Shown one piece after another: positions 27,456-37,639 of a stretch of DNA of 64,000 nucleotides. This DNA comes from Lachnospiraceae bacterium (lineage in GTDB: Bacteria > Bacillota > Clostridia > Lachnospirales > Lachnospiraceae), in the NCBI GenBank assembly GCA_029063085.1, contig JAIDOW010000054.1:1-64000 (forward strand), given 5' to 3'. Position numbers and translations under genes: made by a program. The notes under the pieces are model-generated. The model was not told the origin of the DNA. It saw only the letters and a program-made list of their open reading frames with translations, and ran no database searches. Positions within the stretch are counted from its first letter, which is position 1. Each line of letters opens with the position of its first letter.

Positions 27456-27611
27456 ATGCAGTATATATGTGATGTATGTGGATGGATATATGATGAGGAG
27501 GAAGGCAGTCCGGAAAACGGAATTGAACCAGGGACAAAGTGGGAGGATGTTCCGGAAGACTTTCTTTGCCCTCTTTGTATGGTAGGAAAGGATCAGTTTA
27601 GTGAGGTATGA
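27456..27611 (+). CDS. Rubredoxin
   Basis: A 51-residue rubredoxin with its four iron ligands Cys5 and Cys8 (CDVC) and Cys38 and Cys41 (CPLC), plus the usual aromatic and acidic residues ([18 protein letters not shown]). It is a small one-electron carrier. It follows the oxidoreductase by 24 bases with a GAAAGGAG ribosome binding site, so the three genes are one operon and the rubredoxin may accept electrons or protect the enzyme from oxygen. Confidence 0.95.
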   Translation: MQYICDVCGWIYDEEEGSPENGIEPGTKWEDVPEDFLCPLCMVGKDQFSEV

Positions 27612-27627
27612 TTCCTGAGAGTAATGA

Positions 27628-27760
27628 GCCAAGCGGACATGCTTGCGTGTCCACTTGGCGATTGCCGCGAGGTATTGACTTAAAAATAGGGATATTATGT
27701 AAACAATAGAAAATACCACGACCGTTTGATGGGGATACTGGCTGTGGTATTTGGTTTTTT
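27628..27760 (+). terminator. Hairpin and rho-independent terminator after rubredoxin
   Basis: A first hairpin, GCCAAG..GGACA/TGTCC..CTTGGC (27628-27659), has no T-run. A second, AAATACCAC (27711-27719) with GTGGTATTT (27744-27752), is followed by GGTTTTTT and is the likely terminator. Confidence 0.75.
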
Positions 27761-27796
27761 AATAGAATATCCAACAGGGAGAACTTCTGATTTAAG

Positions 27797-27825
27797 TTGT
27801 TATGGATAATAAACAGTGCTATAAT
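27797..27825 (+). promoter_or_regulatory. Promoter of the RsmH-like gene
   Basis: TTGTTA (27797-27802) and a perfect TATAAT (27820-27825) are separated by 17 bases. The start of transcription should be near 27832, which argues against a start codon at 27797. Confidence 0.7.
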
Positions 27826-27856
27826 TACAAATAATAAATACATGGGGGAAGGAATA

Positions 27857-29146
27857 GTGGATACTGTTTTACGAATAGAAGATACATTTTTTGTAAAGGA
27901 AAGAGGTAAGATTTATTCTGTTGTAAGTGAAGCGGAAGGGGGTGTTATACGGATAGGTGACATTTTGTCGGATTCCCAGGGCAATAAATTCAAAATAACA
28001 GGGTTATATAGTGGTGGATATCAGGAAAACAGATATGAAATCTTATTGGAAAATATGGATGGTATAGAAGTACAGGGCAGTTTACTTACTGCTGGCAGCC
28101 AGGGCAGTCACAAGCGGCGGGTACGCTATAGCGGAACATATCCTAGAAAATTCAATGAAAAATATAAGGAGCTGAATCCTGAAAAATATGCAGACACAGT
28201 TGAAAAAGTAATAAAAAAGGGCAGCACACCGGCGGGAATGCATATTTCCATTATGGTGGAGGAGATACTGGACTTTCTGGAAATTAAGCCGGGACAGCAG
28301 GGCTTGGATGCCACTCTTGGATATGGAGGGCATACAAGAAGGATGCTAGAATGCCTTCAGGGAAAAGGGCATATTTACGGACTGGATGTAGACTCGATTG
28401 AATCTGAAAAGACAAGAAAACGTCTGGCAGAAGAGGGATTTACGGAGGATATTATAACTGTCAAGTTAATGAACTTTGCGGATATAGACCATCTGGCAGA
28501 AGAGGTGGGGAAATTTGATTTTATATTAGCTGATCTGGGAGTGTCCTCCATGCAGATTGACAATCCCGAAAGGGGATTTTCCTATAAGGCAGAGGGGCCC
28601 TTGGATTTGCGGTTGAACCCGGAAAAGGGAGTTTCGGCATCAGAAAGGCTTTTACATATTACAAGAGATGAATTAGCAGGAATGCTTGAAGAAAATGCAG
28701 ACGAGCCATATGCAGATGAAATTGCGGATATGGTAGTCTCTACAATCCGAAAAGGGGGCCAGATTGACACGACTACCAAGCTGGCAGAACTGGTGGAAAG
28801 AGCACTTTTGCCTCTTGTACCAAAAAAGGAGCGGAGGGAAGCAGTGAAAAAATCTTGTGCCAGAACATTTCAGGCACTCCGCATTGATGTAAACAATGAA
28901 TTTGAGGTGTTGGATTCCTTTTTGGAAAAGCTTCCGGATGTATTAAATCCTGGCGGACGTGCTGCAATTCTTACCTTTCATTCTGGAGAAGACCGTCTGG
29001 TAAAGAAATCTTTTAAAAGACATAAAAAATCGGGAGAATACAGTGAAATAGCAGATGAAGTGGTAAGACCTTCCAGAGAAGAGTGTATCAGGAACAGTCG
29101 GGCACATTCCACCAAGATGCGATGGGCGGTAAAAGCAGATTGTTAG
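27857..29146 (+). CDS. rsmH: RsmH-type 16S rRNA (C1402-N4) methyltransferase paralogue with N-terminal extension
   Basis: A 429-residue protein. From residue about 125 it follows RsmH: AGMHISIMVEEIL, GLDATLGYGGHTRRML (SAM site), DFILADLGVSSMQIDNPERG and a C-terminal FHSGEDRLVKKSFK. The first 80 residues form an added beta-rich domain (VSEAEGGVIRIGDILSDSQG), followed by a basic linker RRVRYSGTYPRKFNEKYKEL. GTG 27857 is chosen: GGGGAAGGA precedes it and the promoter leaves ATG 27842 almost without a leader, though that start is possible. The usual neighbours of rsmH in the cell-division cluster (mraZ, ftsL) are absent, so this is probably a second copy. Its target may differ from C1402. Confidence 0.85.
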   Translation: MDTVLRIEDTFFVKERGKIYSVVSEAEGGVIRIGDILSDSQGNKFKITGLYSGGYQENRYEILLENMDGIEVQGSLLTAGSQGSHKRRVRYSGTYPRKFNEKYKELNPEKYADTVEKVIKKGSTPAGMHISIMVEEILDFLEIKPGQQGLDATLGYGGHTRRMLECLQGKGHIYGLDVDSIESEKTRKRLAEEGFTEDIITVKLMNFADIDHLAEEVGKFDFILADLGVSSMQIDNPERGFSYKAEGPLDLRLNPEKGVSASERLLHITRDELAGMLEENADEPYADEIADMVVSTIRKGGQIDTTTKLAELVERALLPLVPKKERREAVKKSCARTFQALRIDVNNEFEVLDSFLEKLPDVLNPGGRAAILTFHSGEDRLVKKSFKRHKKSGEYSEIADEVVRPSREECIRNSRAHSTKMRWAVKADC

Positions 29147-29158
29147 CAGGAGGCAGGT

Positions 29159-30511
29159 ATGCAGACATTACAAAAGATGATCGTTCGTATTTTTTATTGT
29201 GTTGTTATTATCTTTGTGGCTAATTTTGTATCATTTTCAAAAATGGCAGAGCTGGCGATTTTTCTTCCGTTTTTGCTGGCACTGTTCATTTTTATGAATA
29301 TTGTACCCTCCCTTGAGAATATGAAGATGCAGACTACCCGGCTGCGGATATGTGGCAATGGTTGTGAGCTGCTTGGTTTGTTTGTTGCTTCCACTACTGT
29401 GTGTGTAATCTATTCAATTATGGGATTTTTAGGTGTATTTTCTGTGGGTTCTGTTGTGAGTAATCCCAGGATATGGCTGGTAAACACGCTTATTATCTTA
29501 TTGACAGAAAATATTGTATTTTGGAATGGTATTATTCGAGTTTACATAACTTCCGAGCAGCTGGGAATCCGCTGGCGTGTCATTGGCATTCTCTGTGGCT
29601 GGATACCGATAGCCCATTTAATTGTATTGGGAATTATTATTAAGACCGTATCAAAGGAAGTTTTGTTTGAGAATGATAAGATTTTATTGAACAAGTCAAG
29701 AAGAGAGCAGCAGATTTGTGCTACAAGATATCCTATTTTGATGGTTCACGGTGTATTTTTCCGGGATTTTCGATATCTGAATTACTGGGGCAGAATTCCG
29801 AAGGAGCTGGAACAAAATGGTGCAGTTTTATATTATGGCAATCAGCAGTCCGCAGCTTCGGTGGAGGAATGTGGAAAAGAACTGGCAGAGAGGATTCAGG
29901 AAATTGTAAAAGAAACAGGCTGTGGCAAAATAAATATCATTGCCCATTCTAAAGGGGGACTTGATAGCAGATATGCATTGTCCAAATTGGGAATCAGCCA
30001 TTATGTGGCGTCTCTTACAACCATCAATACGCCTCATAGGGGCTGCGAATTTGCAGATTTTCTTCTATCAAAGATTTCTAAGAGGAAGCAGGATATGATT
30101 GCTAAAACCTATAATACGGCACTTGCAAAGATGGGAGATTCTAATCCTGATTTCTTGGAAGCAGTCAATGATTTAAGAGCAAGTACATGCAGGGAACGGA
30201 ATGAGAAGTTGCCTGATGTGCCGGGGGTTTATTATCAGAGTGTGGGTTCTAAGTTAAATACAGCTGCCGGTGGGCGATTCCCCCTTAATTTCTCTTATCA
30301 GCTGGTTAATTATTTTGACGGTCCCAATGACGGATTGGTAGGGCAGAATTCCTTCCGGTGGGGAGAACGGTTTCAATTTCTTACGGTAAAGGGAAAACGA
30401 GGAATTTCCCATGGGGACATGATTGACTTAAACAGAGAAAATTTTGACGGATTTGATGTAAGGGAATTTTTTGTGCAATTGGTTGCGGATTTGAAGAAAA
30501 GAGGATATTAG
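29159..30511 (+). CDS. Lipase-like alpha/beta hydrolase with N-terminal membrane domain
   Basis: A 450-residue protein. Residues 1-170 contain four or five hydrophobic segments; the rest is a lipase-type alpha/beta hydrolase with YPILMVHGVFFRD (oxyanion HG), the nucleophile Ser264 in IIAHSKGGLDSRY and a lid-like region after TTINTPHRGCEF. The C-terminal acid and His probably lie in FDGPNDGLV and ISHGDM. It resembles family I triacylglycerol lipases anchored in the membrane. It follows rsmH by 12 bases and is likely co-transcribed. Confidence 0.8.
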   Translation: MQTLQKMIVRIFYCVVIIFVANFVSFSKMAELAIFLPFLLALFIFMNIVPSLENMKMQTTRLRICGNGCELLGLFVASTTVCVIYSIMGFLGVFSVGSVVSNPRIWLVNTLIILLTENIVFWNGIIRVYITSEQLGIRWRVIGILCGWIPIAHLIVLGIIIKTVSKEVLFENDKILLNKSRREQQICATRYPILMVHGVFFRDFRYLNYWGRIPKELEQNGAVLYYGNQQSAASVEECGKELAERIQEIVKETGCGKINIIAHSKGGLDSRYALSKLGISHYVASLTTINTPHRGCEFADFLLSKISKRKQDMIAKTYNTALAKMGDSNPDFLEAVNDLRASTCRERNEKLPDVPGVYYQSVGSKLNTAAGGRFPLNFSYQLVNYFDGPNDGLVGQNSFRWGERFQFLTVKGKRGISHGDMIDLNRENFDGFDVREFFVQLVADLKKRGY

Positions 30512-30716
30512 GAACGATTGGAAAAATTGCCTGAAAATTTGTTGAAAATTTATGCCGGAATAATAGGGTAAATATATGCAAAAGATGGATTTATTATATT
30601 GTACCGAAAAAAAGACAAAATCAACTGTTTTTTTGTTAAAAATCACTTGAGAATTTATTAAAAAAATATATAATAAAATTAGACTGTATACAAAAAGAAA
30701 ATGGAGGAGCAAAGTA

Positions 30717-31700
30717 ATGTTTGGTTTTGGTCAGTTAATTGATATTTTGAAGAAGAATCCAAAGACAATCGTGTTAACGGAAGGTAATGATCCACGTATT
30801 CTGGAAGCTTCCTCAAGACTTTTGGCAAGTAATTTTTTACATCCGATTTTGATTGGGGATCCGGATGAGATTTATGATGTGGCAGAGGAGAGCGGATTTA
30901 ATATCAGGGGATCAGAGATTATTAATCCTGCAGCATTTGAGGATATGGATAAAATGGTTGAAGAGTTCTGCCGCCTTCGCAAGCATAAGGGGGTAACTCC
31001 GGAACAGGCCAAAGAATATCTGTTACAGAATAATTATTTTGGAACCATGCTGGTAAAGATGGGATATGCTGATGCACTGTTAGGTGGTGCAACATATTCA
31101 ACGGCAGATACGGTAAGACCGGCACTACAGCTTATTAAAACAAAGCCTGGTAATACATTGGTATCTTCCTGTTTTATTTTAGTAAGACCATTGGCAACTG
31201 GTGGTAATGAGGTATTGGCAATGGGGGATTGTGGAATTATTATTCGTCCCAACGAGGATGAACTGGTGGAGATTGCAGAAGAGATTATCCGCTGTGCAAA
31301 GATTTTCGGTGTAGATCCGAAGGTTGCATTTTTGAGTTATTCTACAGACGGTTCCGGTCATGGTGAGGATGTGGATAAGATGCGAAATGCAGCAAGGAAA
31401 ACAAAAGAGCGTAATCCGGATATTCCGATTGCAGGAGAAATGCAGTTTGATGCAGCAGTTTCCCCATCTGTCTCTAAGAAAAAATGTCCGGATTCTGAGG
31501 TTGCTGGTCACGCAAACACCTTTATTTTCCCGGATATCAATGCGGGTAATATCGGGTATAAGATTGCACAGAGAATGGGTAATTTTGAAGCATATGGACC
31601 GATTTTGCTGGGATTGAATTCCCCGATTAATGATTTGTCGAGAGGCTGTACTGCTACAGAAGTATATTCCATGGCGATTATTACTGCGGCACTTTCATAA
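30717..31700 (+). CDS. pta: Phosphate acetyltransferase
   Basis: A 327-residue enzyme that converts acetyl-CoA and phosphate to acetyl phosphate. Family marks are TEGNDPRILEASSRLL, YADALLGGATYSTADTVRPAL, AGEMQFDAAVSPSV and AGHANTFIFPDINAGNIGYKIAQR. It fits ATP-yielding acetate fermentation, using the acyl-CoA from the oxidoreductase upstream. The usual partner ackA is not adjacent. GGAGG lies 8 bases before ATG 30717; an AT-rich promoter region with TTGAGA and TATAAT (about 30649-30675) precedes it. Confidence 0.93.
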   Translation: MFGFGQLIDILKKNPKTIVLTEGNDPRILEASSRLLASNFLHPILIGDPDEIYDVAEESGFNIRGSEIINPAAFEDMDKMVEEFCRLRKHKGVTPEQAKEYLLQNNYFGTMLVKMGYADALLGGATYSTADTVRPALQLIKTKPGNTLVSSCFILVRPLATGGNEVLAMGDCGIIIRPNEDELVEIAEEIIRCAKIFGVDPKVAFLSYSTDGSGHGEDVDKMRNAARKTKERNPDIPIAGEMQFDAAVSPSVSKKKCPDSEVAGHANTFIFPDINAGNIGYKIAQRMGNFEAYGPILLGLNSPINDLSRGCTATEVYSMAIITAALS

Positions 31701-31760
31701 GTAATATGGATTGGCAGGCTGCCTTCTATTGCATAATGTTATAAAGAATGAAACAATGGG

Positions 31761-31803
31761 AATCCCTGCGAGGATGCAGATTGCAGAATCGCAGGGATTT
31801 TAA
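31761..31803 (+). terminator. Rho-independent terminator
   Basis: AATCCCTGCGA (31761-31771) pairs with TCGCAGGGATT (31789-31799); a short T-run follows on the plus strand. Confidence 0.75.
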
Positions 31804-31809
31804 TCTGTA

Positions 31810-32181
31810 TTACTTTTGACAATTTGGAATATGATTTTTAATAGCTTCAAAGCTTTCCTTGCTGATTACGTGCTCCATCCGGCAGGCATCTTCGGAAGCG
31901 ATTTTTTCATCAACTCCCAGACTGATCAGCCAGGAAGTGAAAAGTTCGTGGCGTTCATATATCATATCCGCTATTTCTTTGCCTGACTCCGTTAAAGTAA
32001 TATAGCCGGCTTCCGAAACGGTTATATATTTTTTTTCACGCAGATTCTTCATGGCAATACTGACACTGGATTTCTTAAATCCCAGCTCTGTTGCAATATC
32101 TACAGACCGGACCACGGGTAAGGTTTTACTAAGGATTAATATGGTTTCTAAATAATTTTCCGCAGATTCATTTATATTCAT
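31810..32181 (-). CDS. DtxR/MntR-family metal-dependent regulator
   Basis: A 123-residue protein with an N-terminal winged helix (SAENYLETILILSK, VRSVDIATELGFKKSSVSIAMKNL) and a dimerisation part with metal ligands (ERHELFTSWLISLGV, EDACRMEHVIS, H..C at the tail). It lacks the C-terminal SH3-like domain, as in MntR. ATG 32181 follows GGAGG by 5 bases; a longer reading from TTG 32193 would cover that site. It lies divergent from the feo operon and next to a palindrome in the feo promoter, so it likely represses feo with iron or manganese. Confidence 0.88.
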   Translation of the reverse strand: MNINESAENYLETILILSKTLPVVRSVDIATELGFKKSSVSIAMKNLREKKYITVSEAGYITLTESGKEIADMIYERHELFTSWLISLGVDEKIASEDACRMEHVISKESFEAIKNHIPNCQK

Positions 32182-32290
32182 GGTAACCTCCAATTTTTAG
32201 TCATAATCGTAATAAAATTTCCAGATATTTATTTTGATTGTAACATAAATGAGAAAAAATTCAATGAAATAAAAATTTATCAATAAGTTA

Positions 32291-32321
32291 TTGACAACTA
32301 ATAGAAATTAGAATAAACTAA
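32291..32321 (+). promoter_or_regulatory. feo promoter with overlapping palindromic operator
   Basis: TTGACA (32291-32296) and TAAACT (32314-32319) are 17 bases apart. Between and over them lie CTAAT/ATTAG (32298-32302, 32307-32311) and TTAG/CTAA (32308-32311, 32318-32321), a DtxR-type palindrome. A repressor bound here would block RNA polymerase. Confidence 0.7.
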
Positions 32322-32382
32322 CATATAAGAAAAGGGTTGTGCATATTTAAAAAATCATATCATTATGGAAGGAGATGGTTAT

Positions 32383-32592
32383 ATGCCGCTTACGATGGTA
32401 AAAGAAGGAGAAGCTAATGTGATTAAGAAGGTGGGAGGAAAGGAAGAAACCAGAAAATTTCTGGAGAACCTTGGTTTTGTATCAGGAGGAACTGTTACAG
32501 TGATTTCCATGTTAAATGGCAATGTGATTGTAAATGTAAAGGATTCCAGAGTTGCGATTGGCAGGGATATGGCAAACCATATTATTGTGTAA
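32383..32592 (+). CDS. feoA: FeoA-type protein 1
   Basis: A 69-residue SH3-like FeoA protein (VIKKVGGKEETRKFLENLGFVSGGTVTV, then VKDSRVAIGRDMANHI). FeoA assists the FeoB ferrous iron transporter. ATG 32383 follows GGAAGGAG by 8 bases; a frame from 32365 is not supported. First gene of the feo operon. Confidence 0.85.
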   Translation: MPLTMVKEGEANVIKKVGGKEETRKFLENLGFVSGGTVTVISMLNGNVIVNVKDSRVAIGRDMANHIIV

Positions 32593-32621
32593 TAAAAAAC
32601 ATCAGTTAAAGGAGAATTGTG

Positions 32622-32843
32622 ATGAAAACATTAAAAGAAGTGCCCTGTGGGCAGAATGTTACGGTGAAAAAACTGACCGGTGATGGACCAGTAAAAAGAA
32701 GGATTATGGACATGGGGATTACAAAAGGTGTCGATATTTATGTCAGAAAGGTCGCTCCGTTAGGGGATCCTGTGGAAGTAACAGTAAGAGGATATGAATT
32801 GTCCCTTCGGAAAGCGGATGCACAAATGATTGAGGTGGAATAA
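32622..32843 (+). CDS. feoA: FeoA-type protein 2
   Basis: A 73-residue second FeoA (KKLTGDGPVKRRIMDMGITKGVDIYVRKVAPLGDP). It is more typical than the first copy, with the conserved RRIMDMG turn. ATG 32622 follows AAAGGAG. Two consecutive FeoA genes before FeoB are common in Clostridia. Confidence 0.9.
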   Translation: MKTLKEVPCGQNVTVKKLTGDGPVKRRIMDMGITKGVDIYVRKVAPLGDPVEVTVRGYELSLRKADAQMIEVE

Positions 32844-32970
32844 GAGATAAAATTTTACCCATTGGTTAGTTATGGCTAATCAAAGATAGAAGATACAAAC
32901 AAAAGAGTTTAGAGAAACAGGAAGTTGTTTCACTAAAAATGAAGAAAGGATAAAAGAAGGGAGAATAGAA

Positions 32971-35352
32971 ATGTCAGTAAAAATAGCATTAGCAGGTAAT
33001 CCAAACTGCGGGAAGACAACATTATTTAATGCATTGACCGGTTCCAATCAGTTTGTTGGAAACTGGCCGGGTGTTACGGTAGAAAAAAAGGAGGGTAAAT
33101 TAAAGGGGCATAAGGATGTTACGATTATGGATCTTCCGGGGATTTATTCGTTATCACCATATACTTTAGAGGAGGTAGTTGCCCGTAATTATCTGATCTC
33201 TGAAAGACCGGATGCGATTATTAATATTGTTGATGGGACTAATATCGAAAGAAACCTTTATTTGTCCACGCAGATTATGGAATTGGGAATACCGGTTGTG
33301 ATGGCAGTCAATATGATGGATATACTGGAAAAAAACGGTGACAGAATCTATATTGACAAATTAAGTGAAAAATTGGGATGTGAAGTGATCGAAATTTCAG
33401 CTTTGAAAGGAAGTGGAATTGAAAAACTGGCAGAAAAGGCAGTAGAACTTGCAAGAAAAAGCAATGTTTCATTGCCGGTGCATGAATTTGCTCCTGAGGT
33501 GGAAACGATCATTCAGGCTGTGGAAGAGAAAATAGACGGAGTTCCAGAAATGCAGAAACGCTTTTTTGCGATCAAACTGCTGGAAAAGGATGATAAGATT
33601 TTAAGTCAGATGAAGAATGCTCCGAATGTGTCGCTTGAAATTAATAAGTTAGAAGATGCAATGGATGATGATACGGAAAGTATCATTACAAATGAGAGGT
33701 ATGTCTACATTTCTTCTATTATTGGGGAGTGTGTAAAGAAAGCACAGGGGGAAAAGTTAACGGGCTCCGACAGGATTGATAAGATTGTAACAAATAGATG
33801 GCTTGCCCTGCCCATTTTTGCAATCGTTATGTTTCTGGTTTATTATGTTTCCGTTACCACTGTGGGCGGATGGGCTACGGATTGGGCCAATGATGGTGTG
33901 TTTGGTGACGGATGGCATTTGTTTGGGATAGGCACATCTGCTTATGAGGAAGATGCGGCAACATATAGTCGTGCAGATCAGATTATGGCAGCCTTCGAAG
34001 AAGGAACTGTGACAGTTGATATCGTAAATGAGGAAGATGAAGTAATTGAGAAAGTTCAGATATCGGACAGTGTTGTAGAAGAAGCAAGGAATGTGGTAGA
34101 GACAGGAGAACCGGATACCTCCGAATATGGTGTGTGGGTTCCGGGAATACCGGTGTTGGTGGAAAAAGGTCTTGATGCCATGAACTGTGCAGACGGTTTG
34201 AAGAGCTTGATTTTGGACGGTATCGTAGCTGGTGTGGGTGCTGTTTTAGGCTTTGTGCCACAGATGCTGGTGTTGTTTATTTTTCTTGCATTTTTGGAAG
34301 CGTGTGGTTATATGGCCAGAGTTGCATTTATCATGGACCGTATTTTCCGTAAATTTGGTCTTTCCGGAAAATCTTTTATTCCGATGCTGATAGGAAGCGG
34401 CTGTGGGGTTCCCGGAATCATGGCTTCCCGTACCATTGAAAATGACAGGGATCGTAAGATGACTATTATGACGACTACTTTTGTTCCTTGTGGAGCCAAA
34501 TTACCAATTATTGCATTGGTTGCCGGTGCATTTTTTGATAATTCGGGCTGGGTTTCATGGAGTTCGTATTTTGTAGGGATTGCAGCAATTATCTGTTCCG
34601 GTATTATTTTAAAGAAGACAAAGATGTTTGCAGGAGATCCGGCACCGTTTGTTATGGAGCTTCCGGCATATCATATGCCGACGGTTGGAAATGTTTTGAG
34701 AAGTATGTGGGAACGCGGCTGGTCCTTTATTAAGAAGGCGGGAACGATCATCCTGCTCTCTACTATTGTTCTATGGTTTTTACAGGGATTTACATGGGAT
34801 GGAGGTTTGACAATGCTGGAAGCGGAAGAGCTTGACCGGAGTTTCCTTGCTTCTATCGGAAATGTGATTGCACCACTTTTTGTACCTCTTGGATTTGGTG
34901 ACTGGAAAATGGCAGTTGCTACTGTGACAGGACTTATTGCAAAAGAAAATGTTGTGGCAACCTTTGGTGTCTTATTTGGGTATGCCGAAGTTGCCGAGGA
35001 TGGTGCAGAAATATGGGGACAGCTTGCCGGAGCGATCACACCAGTTGCAGCTTATGCATTTTTGGTATTTAATCTTCTTTGTGCACCATGTTTTGCAGCA
35101 ATGGGAGCCATAAAGAGGGAAATGAATAATGTGAAATGGTTCTGGTTTGCTATTGGATATCAGACTATACTTGCCTATATTGTTGCTCTTTGTATTTTTC
35201 AGATTGGAACATGGATTGTGGAAGGGATTTTTGGTGCAGGAACAATAATTGCAATTTTATTTGTGCTGGGATTCATTTATCTGTTATTTAGACCTTATAG
35301 AGAAAGTAAGACACTAAACGTAGATATGAAAAGAGTTGTCGGTACCAAATAG
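32971..35352 (+). CDS. feoB: Ferrous iron transport protein B
   Basis: A 793-residue transporter. The N-terminal G domain shows GNPNCGKTTLFN (G1), DLPGIYSL (G3) and NMMD (G4), followed by a helical GDI-like region and the membrane part with its two gate repeats (MLIGSGCGVPGIMASRTI, FVPCGAKLPI and FNLLCAPCFAAMGAI). A polar insert (about residues 310-395, rich in Glu and Asp) sits between the first and second membrane helices. It brings Fe2+ into the cell. The 127-base gap after feoA has no terminator. Confidence 0.95.
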   Translation: MSVKIALAGNPNCGKTTLFNALTGSNQFVGNWPGVTVEKKEGKLKGHKDVTIMDLPGIYSLSPYTLEEVVARNYLISERPDAIINIVDGTNIERNLYLSTQIMELGIPVVMAVNMMDILEKNGDRIYIDKLSEKLGCEVIEISALKGSGIEKLAEKAVELARKSNVSLPVHEFAPEVETIIQAVEEKIDGVPEMQKRFFAIKLLEKDDKILSQMKNAPNVSLEINKLEDAMDDDTESIITNERYVYISSIIGECVKKAQGEKLTGSDRIDKIVTNRWLALPIFAIVMFLVYYVSVTTVGGWATDWANDGVFGDGWHLFGIGTSAYEEDAATYSRADQIMAAFEEGTVTVDIVNEEDEVIEKVQISDSVVEEARNVVETGEPDTSEYGVWVPGIPVLVEKGLDAMNCADGLKSLILDGIVAGVGAVLGFVPQMLVLFIFLAFLEACGYMARVAFIMDRIFRKFGLSGKSFIPMLIGSGCGVPGIMASRTIENDRDRKMTIMTTTFVPCGAKLPIIALVAGAFFDNSGWVSWSSYFVGIAAIICSGIILKKTKMFAGDPAPFVMELPAYHMPTVGNVLRSMWERGWSFIKKAGTIILLSTIVLWFLQGFTWDGGLTMLEAEELDRSFLASIGNVIAPLFVPLGFGDWKMAVATVTGLIAKENVVATFGVLFGYAEVAEDGAEIWGQLAGAITPVAAYAFLVFNLLCAPCFAAMGAIKREMNNVKWFWFAIGYQTILAYIVALCIFQIGTWIVEGIFGAGTIIAILFVLGFIYLLFRPYRESKTLNVDMKRVVGTK

Positions 35353-35429
35353 GGAAGGTACCTGCAAGCCAGAGATTAATTTGTGAGATGACGAGCCGGG
35401 GGTGGCTGCAAATATAGGAGGTGCGAAAA

Positions 35430-35564
35430 ATGGGAACAGTTTTAGTGGGAGCAGTTTTAGCTGGAATAGTTGCTTTAAGTATCCGCAGTATGGTTCTTGA
35501 TAAGAAAAAGGGAAAATCATTACAATGTGGTGGTGATTGTTCAAAGTGCAGGGGTTGTCATTAA
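35430..35564 (+). CDS. FeoB-associated Cys-rich membrane protein
   Basis: A 44-residue protein: one membrane helix (VLVGAVLAGIVALSIRSMVL) followed by KKKGKSLQCGGDCSKCRGCH. This matches the small FeoB-associated Cys-rich proteins of Clostridia, thought to replace FeoC. It ends the feo operon, with GGAGG 8 bases before ATG 35430. Confidence 0.9.
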   Translation: MGTVLVGAVLAGIVALSIRSMVLDKKKGKSLQCGGDCSKCRGCH

Positions 35565-35644
35565 ATCTGATTGAATCAGACAGTTCCTGTAAATGTGCAA
35601 TTAAAAAACATGTTTTTGCCTTTGGAAAAACATATTCGTAAGCA

Positions 35645-35672
35645 TTGACTAATATTCAATATGGGATATAAT
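35645..35672 (+). promoter_or_regulatory. Promoter of the GlsB-like gene
   Basis: TTGACT (35645-35650) and TATAAT (35667-35672) are 16 bases apart. A short hairpin, CATGCAAA/TTTTGCATG (about 35703-35725), lies in the leader. Confidence 0.65.
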
Positions 35673-35750
35673 AGATACTAATGTACTGACACATTGATAA
35701 TCATGCAAACTACTTATTTTGCATGTGGAACAGCACAAAAAGGAGGAAAT

Positions 35751-35999
35751 ATGATTAGTATATTTAGTTTACTCATAAGTTTAGTAGTCGGTGCCATATC
35801 GGGATGGATTGCCGGTCAGATCATGCATATGGAAGGCAGCTGGCTGAAAAATATGATTTTAGGAATTGTCGGAGGCGCAGTAGGAGGTTTTATACTTAGA
35901 ATTATTGGCATATCCGGACATGGTTTTATAGGGAATATCATTGTTTCCGTGATTGGTGCATGCATTCTGATAGCAGTTGCAAGGGCAGTCGCAAAGTAA
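35751..35999 (+). CDS. GlsB/YeaQ/YmgE family stress-related membrane protein
   Basis: An 82-residue protein with three hydrophobic, Gly-rich helices and the family pattern GAISGWIAGQIM...GSWLKNMILGIVGGAVGG. Members are induced by stress; function is not known. ATG 35751 follows AGGAGG; the longer frame from 35694 is rejected. Confidence 0.85.
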   Translation: MISIFSLLISLVVGAISGWIAGQIMHMEGSWLKNMILGIVGGAVGGFILRIIGISGHGFIGNIIVSVIGACILIAVARAVAK

Positions 36000-36117
36000 A
36001 ATGTTTTTTTGCAGGCAGGGATAATATGACTGTCATTGTATGGGATGCTCCTGTATAGGGATTGACCATGGATGAATTGTGGAAAAACAGAATATTCTGG
36101 ATAAAAAGGGACAGCAT

Positions 36118-36157
36118 ATAAGAAGTGGAAGAGAATATTTCCACTTCTTATTTTTTT
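36118..36157 (+). terminator. Rho-independent terminator
   Basis: ATAAGAAGTGGAA (36118-36130) pairs with TTCCACTTCTTAT (36139-36151), followed by a run of T. The 94-base repeat begins at its end. Confidence 0.85.
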
Positions 36158-36250
36158 ATATCATAGAAAACTGCACCGCATTTCCTATGATATAAAAAAC
36201 AGTTATGCATACTCATGCGAGAAGATAATATCACTGCGTGACCGCACTCG
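36157..36250. repeat. 94-nt intergenic repeat, copy 1
   Basis: This stretch matches 52985-53078 without gaps; by my count 81 of 94 bases agree and 12 of 13 differences are transitions. The 5' half forms a hairpin, TATATCATAGAAA with TTTCCTATGATATA; the 3' half (ATGCGAGAAGATAATATCA, then CTGCGTGACCGCACTCG) can pair in part. It begins at the T-run of a terminator, as does copy 2. See findings. Confidence 0.75.
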
Positions 36251-36297
36251 GCGCAGCAAATAAAGGAAAGTCTTGGAAATGTCTCAACGAATAATGA

Positions 36298-37623
<1,326 letters not shown>

Positions 37624-37639
37624 CAGAAAAATTATATTG

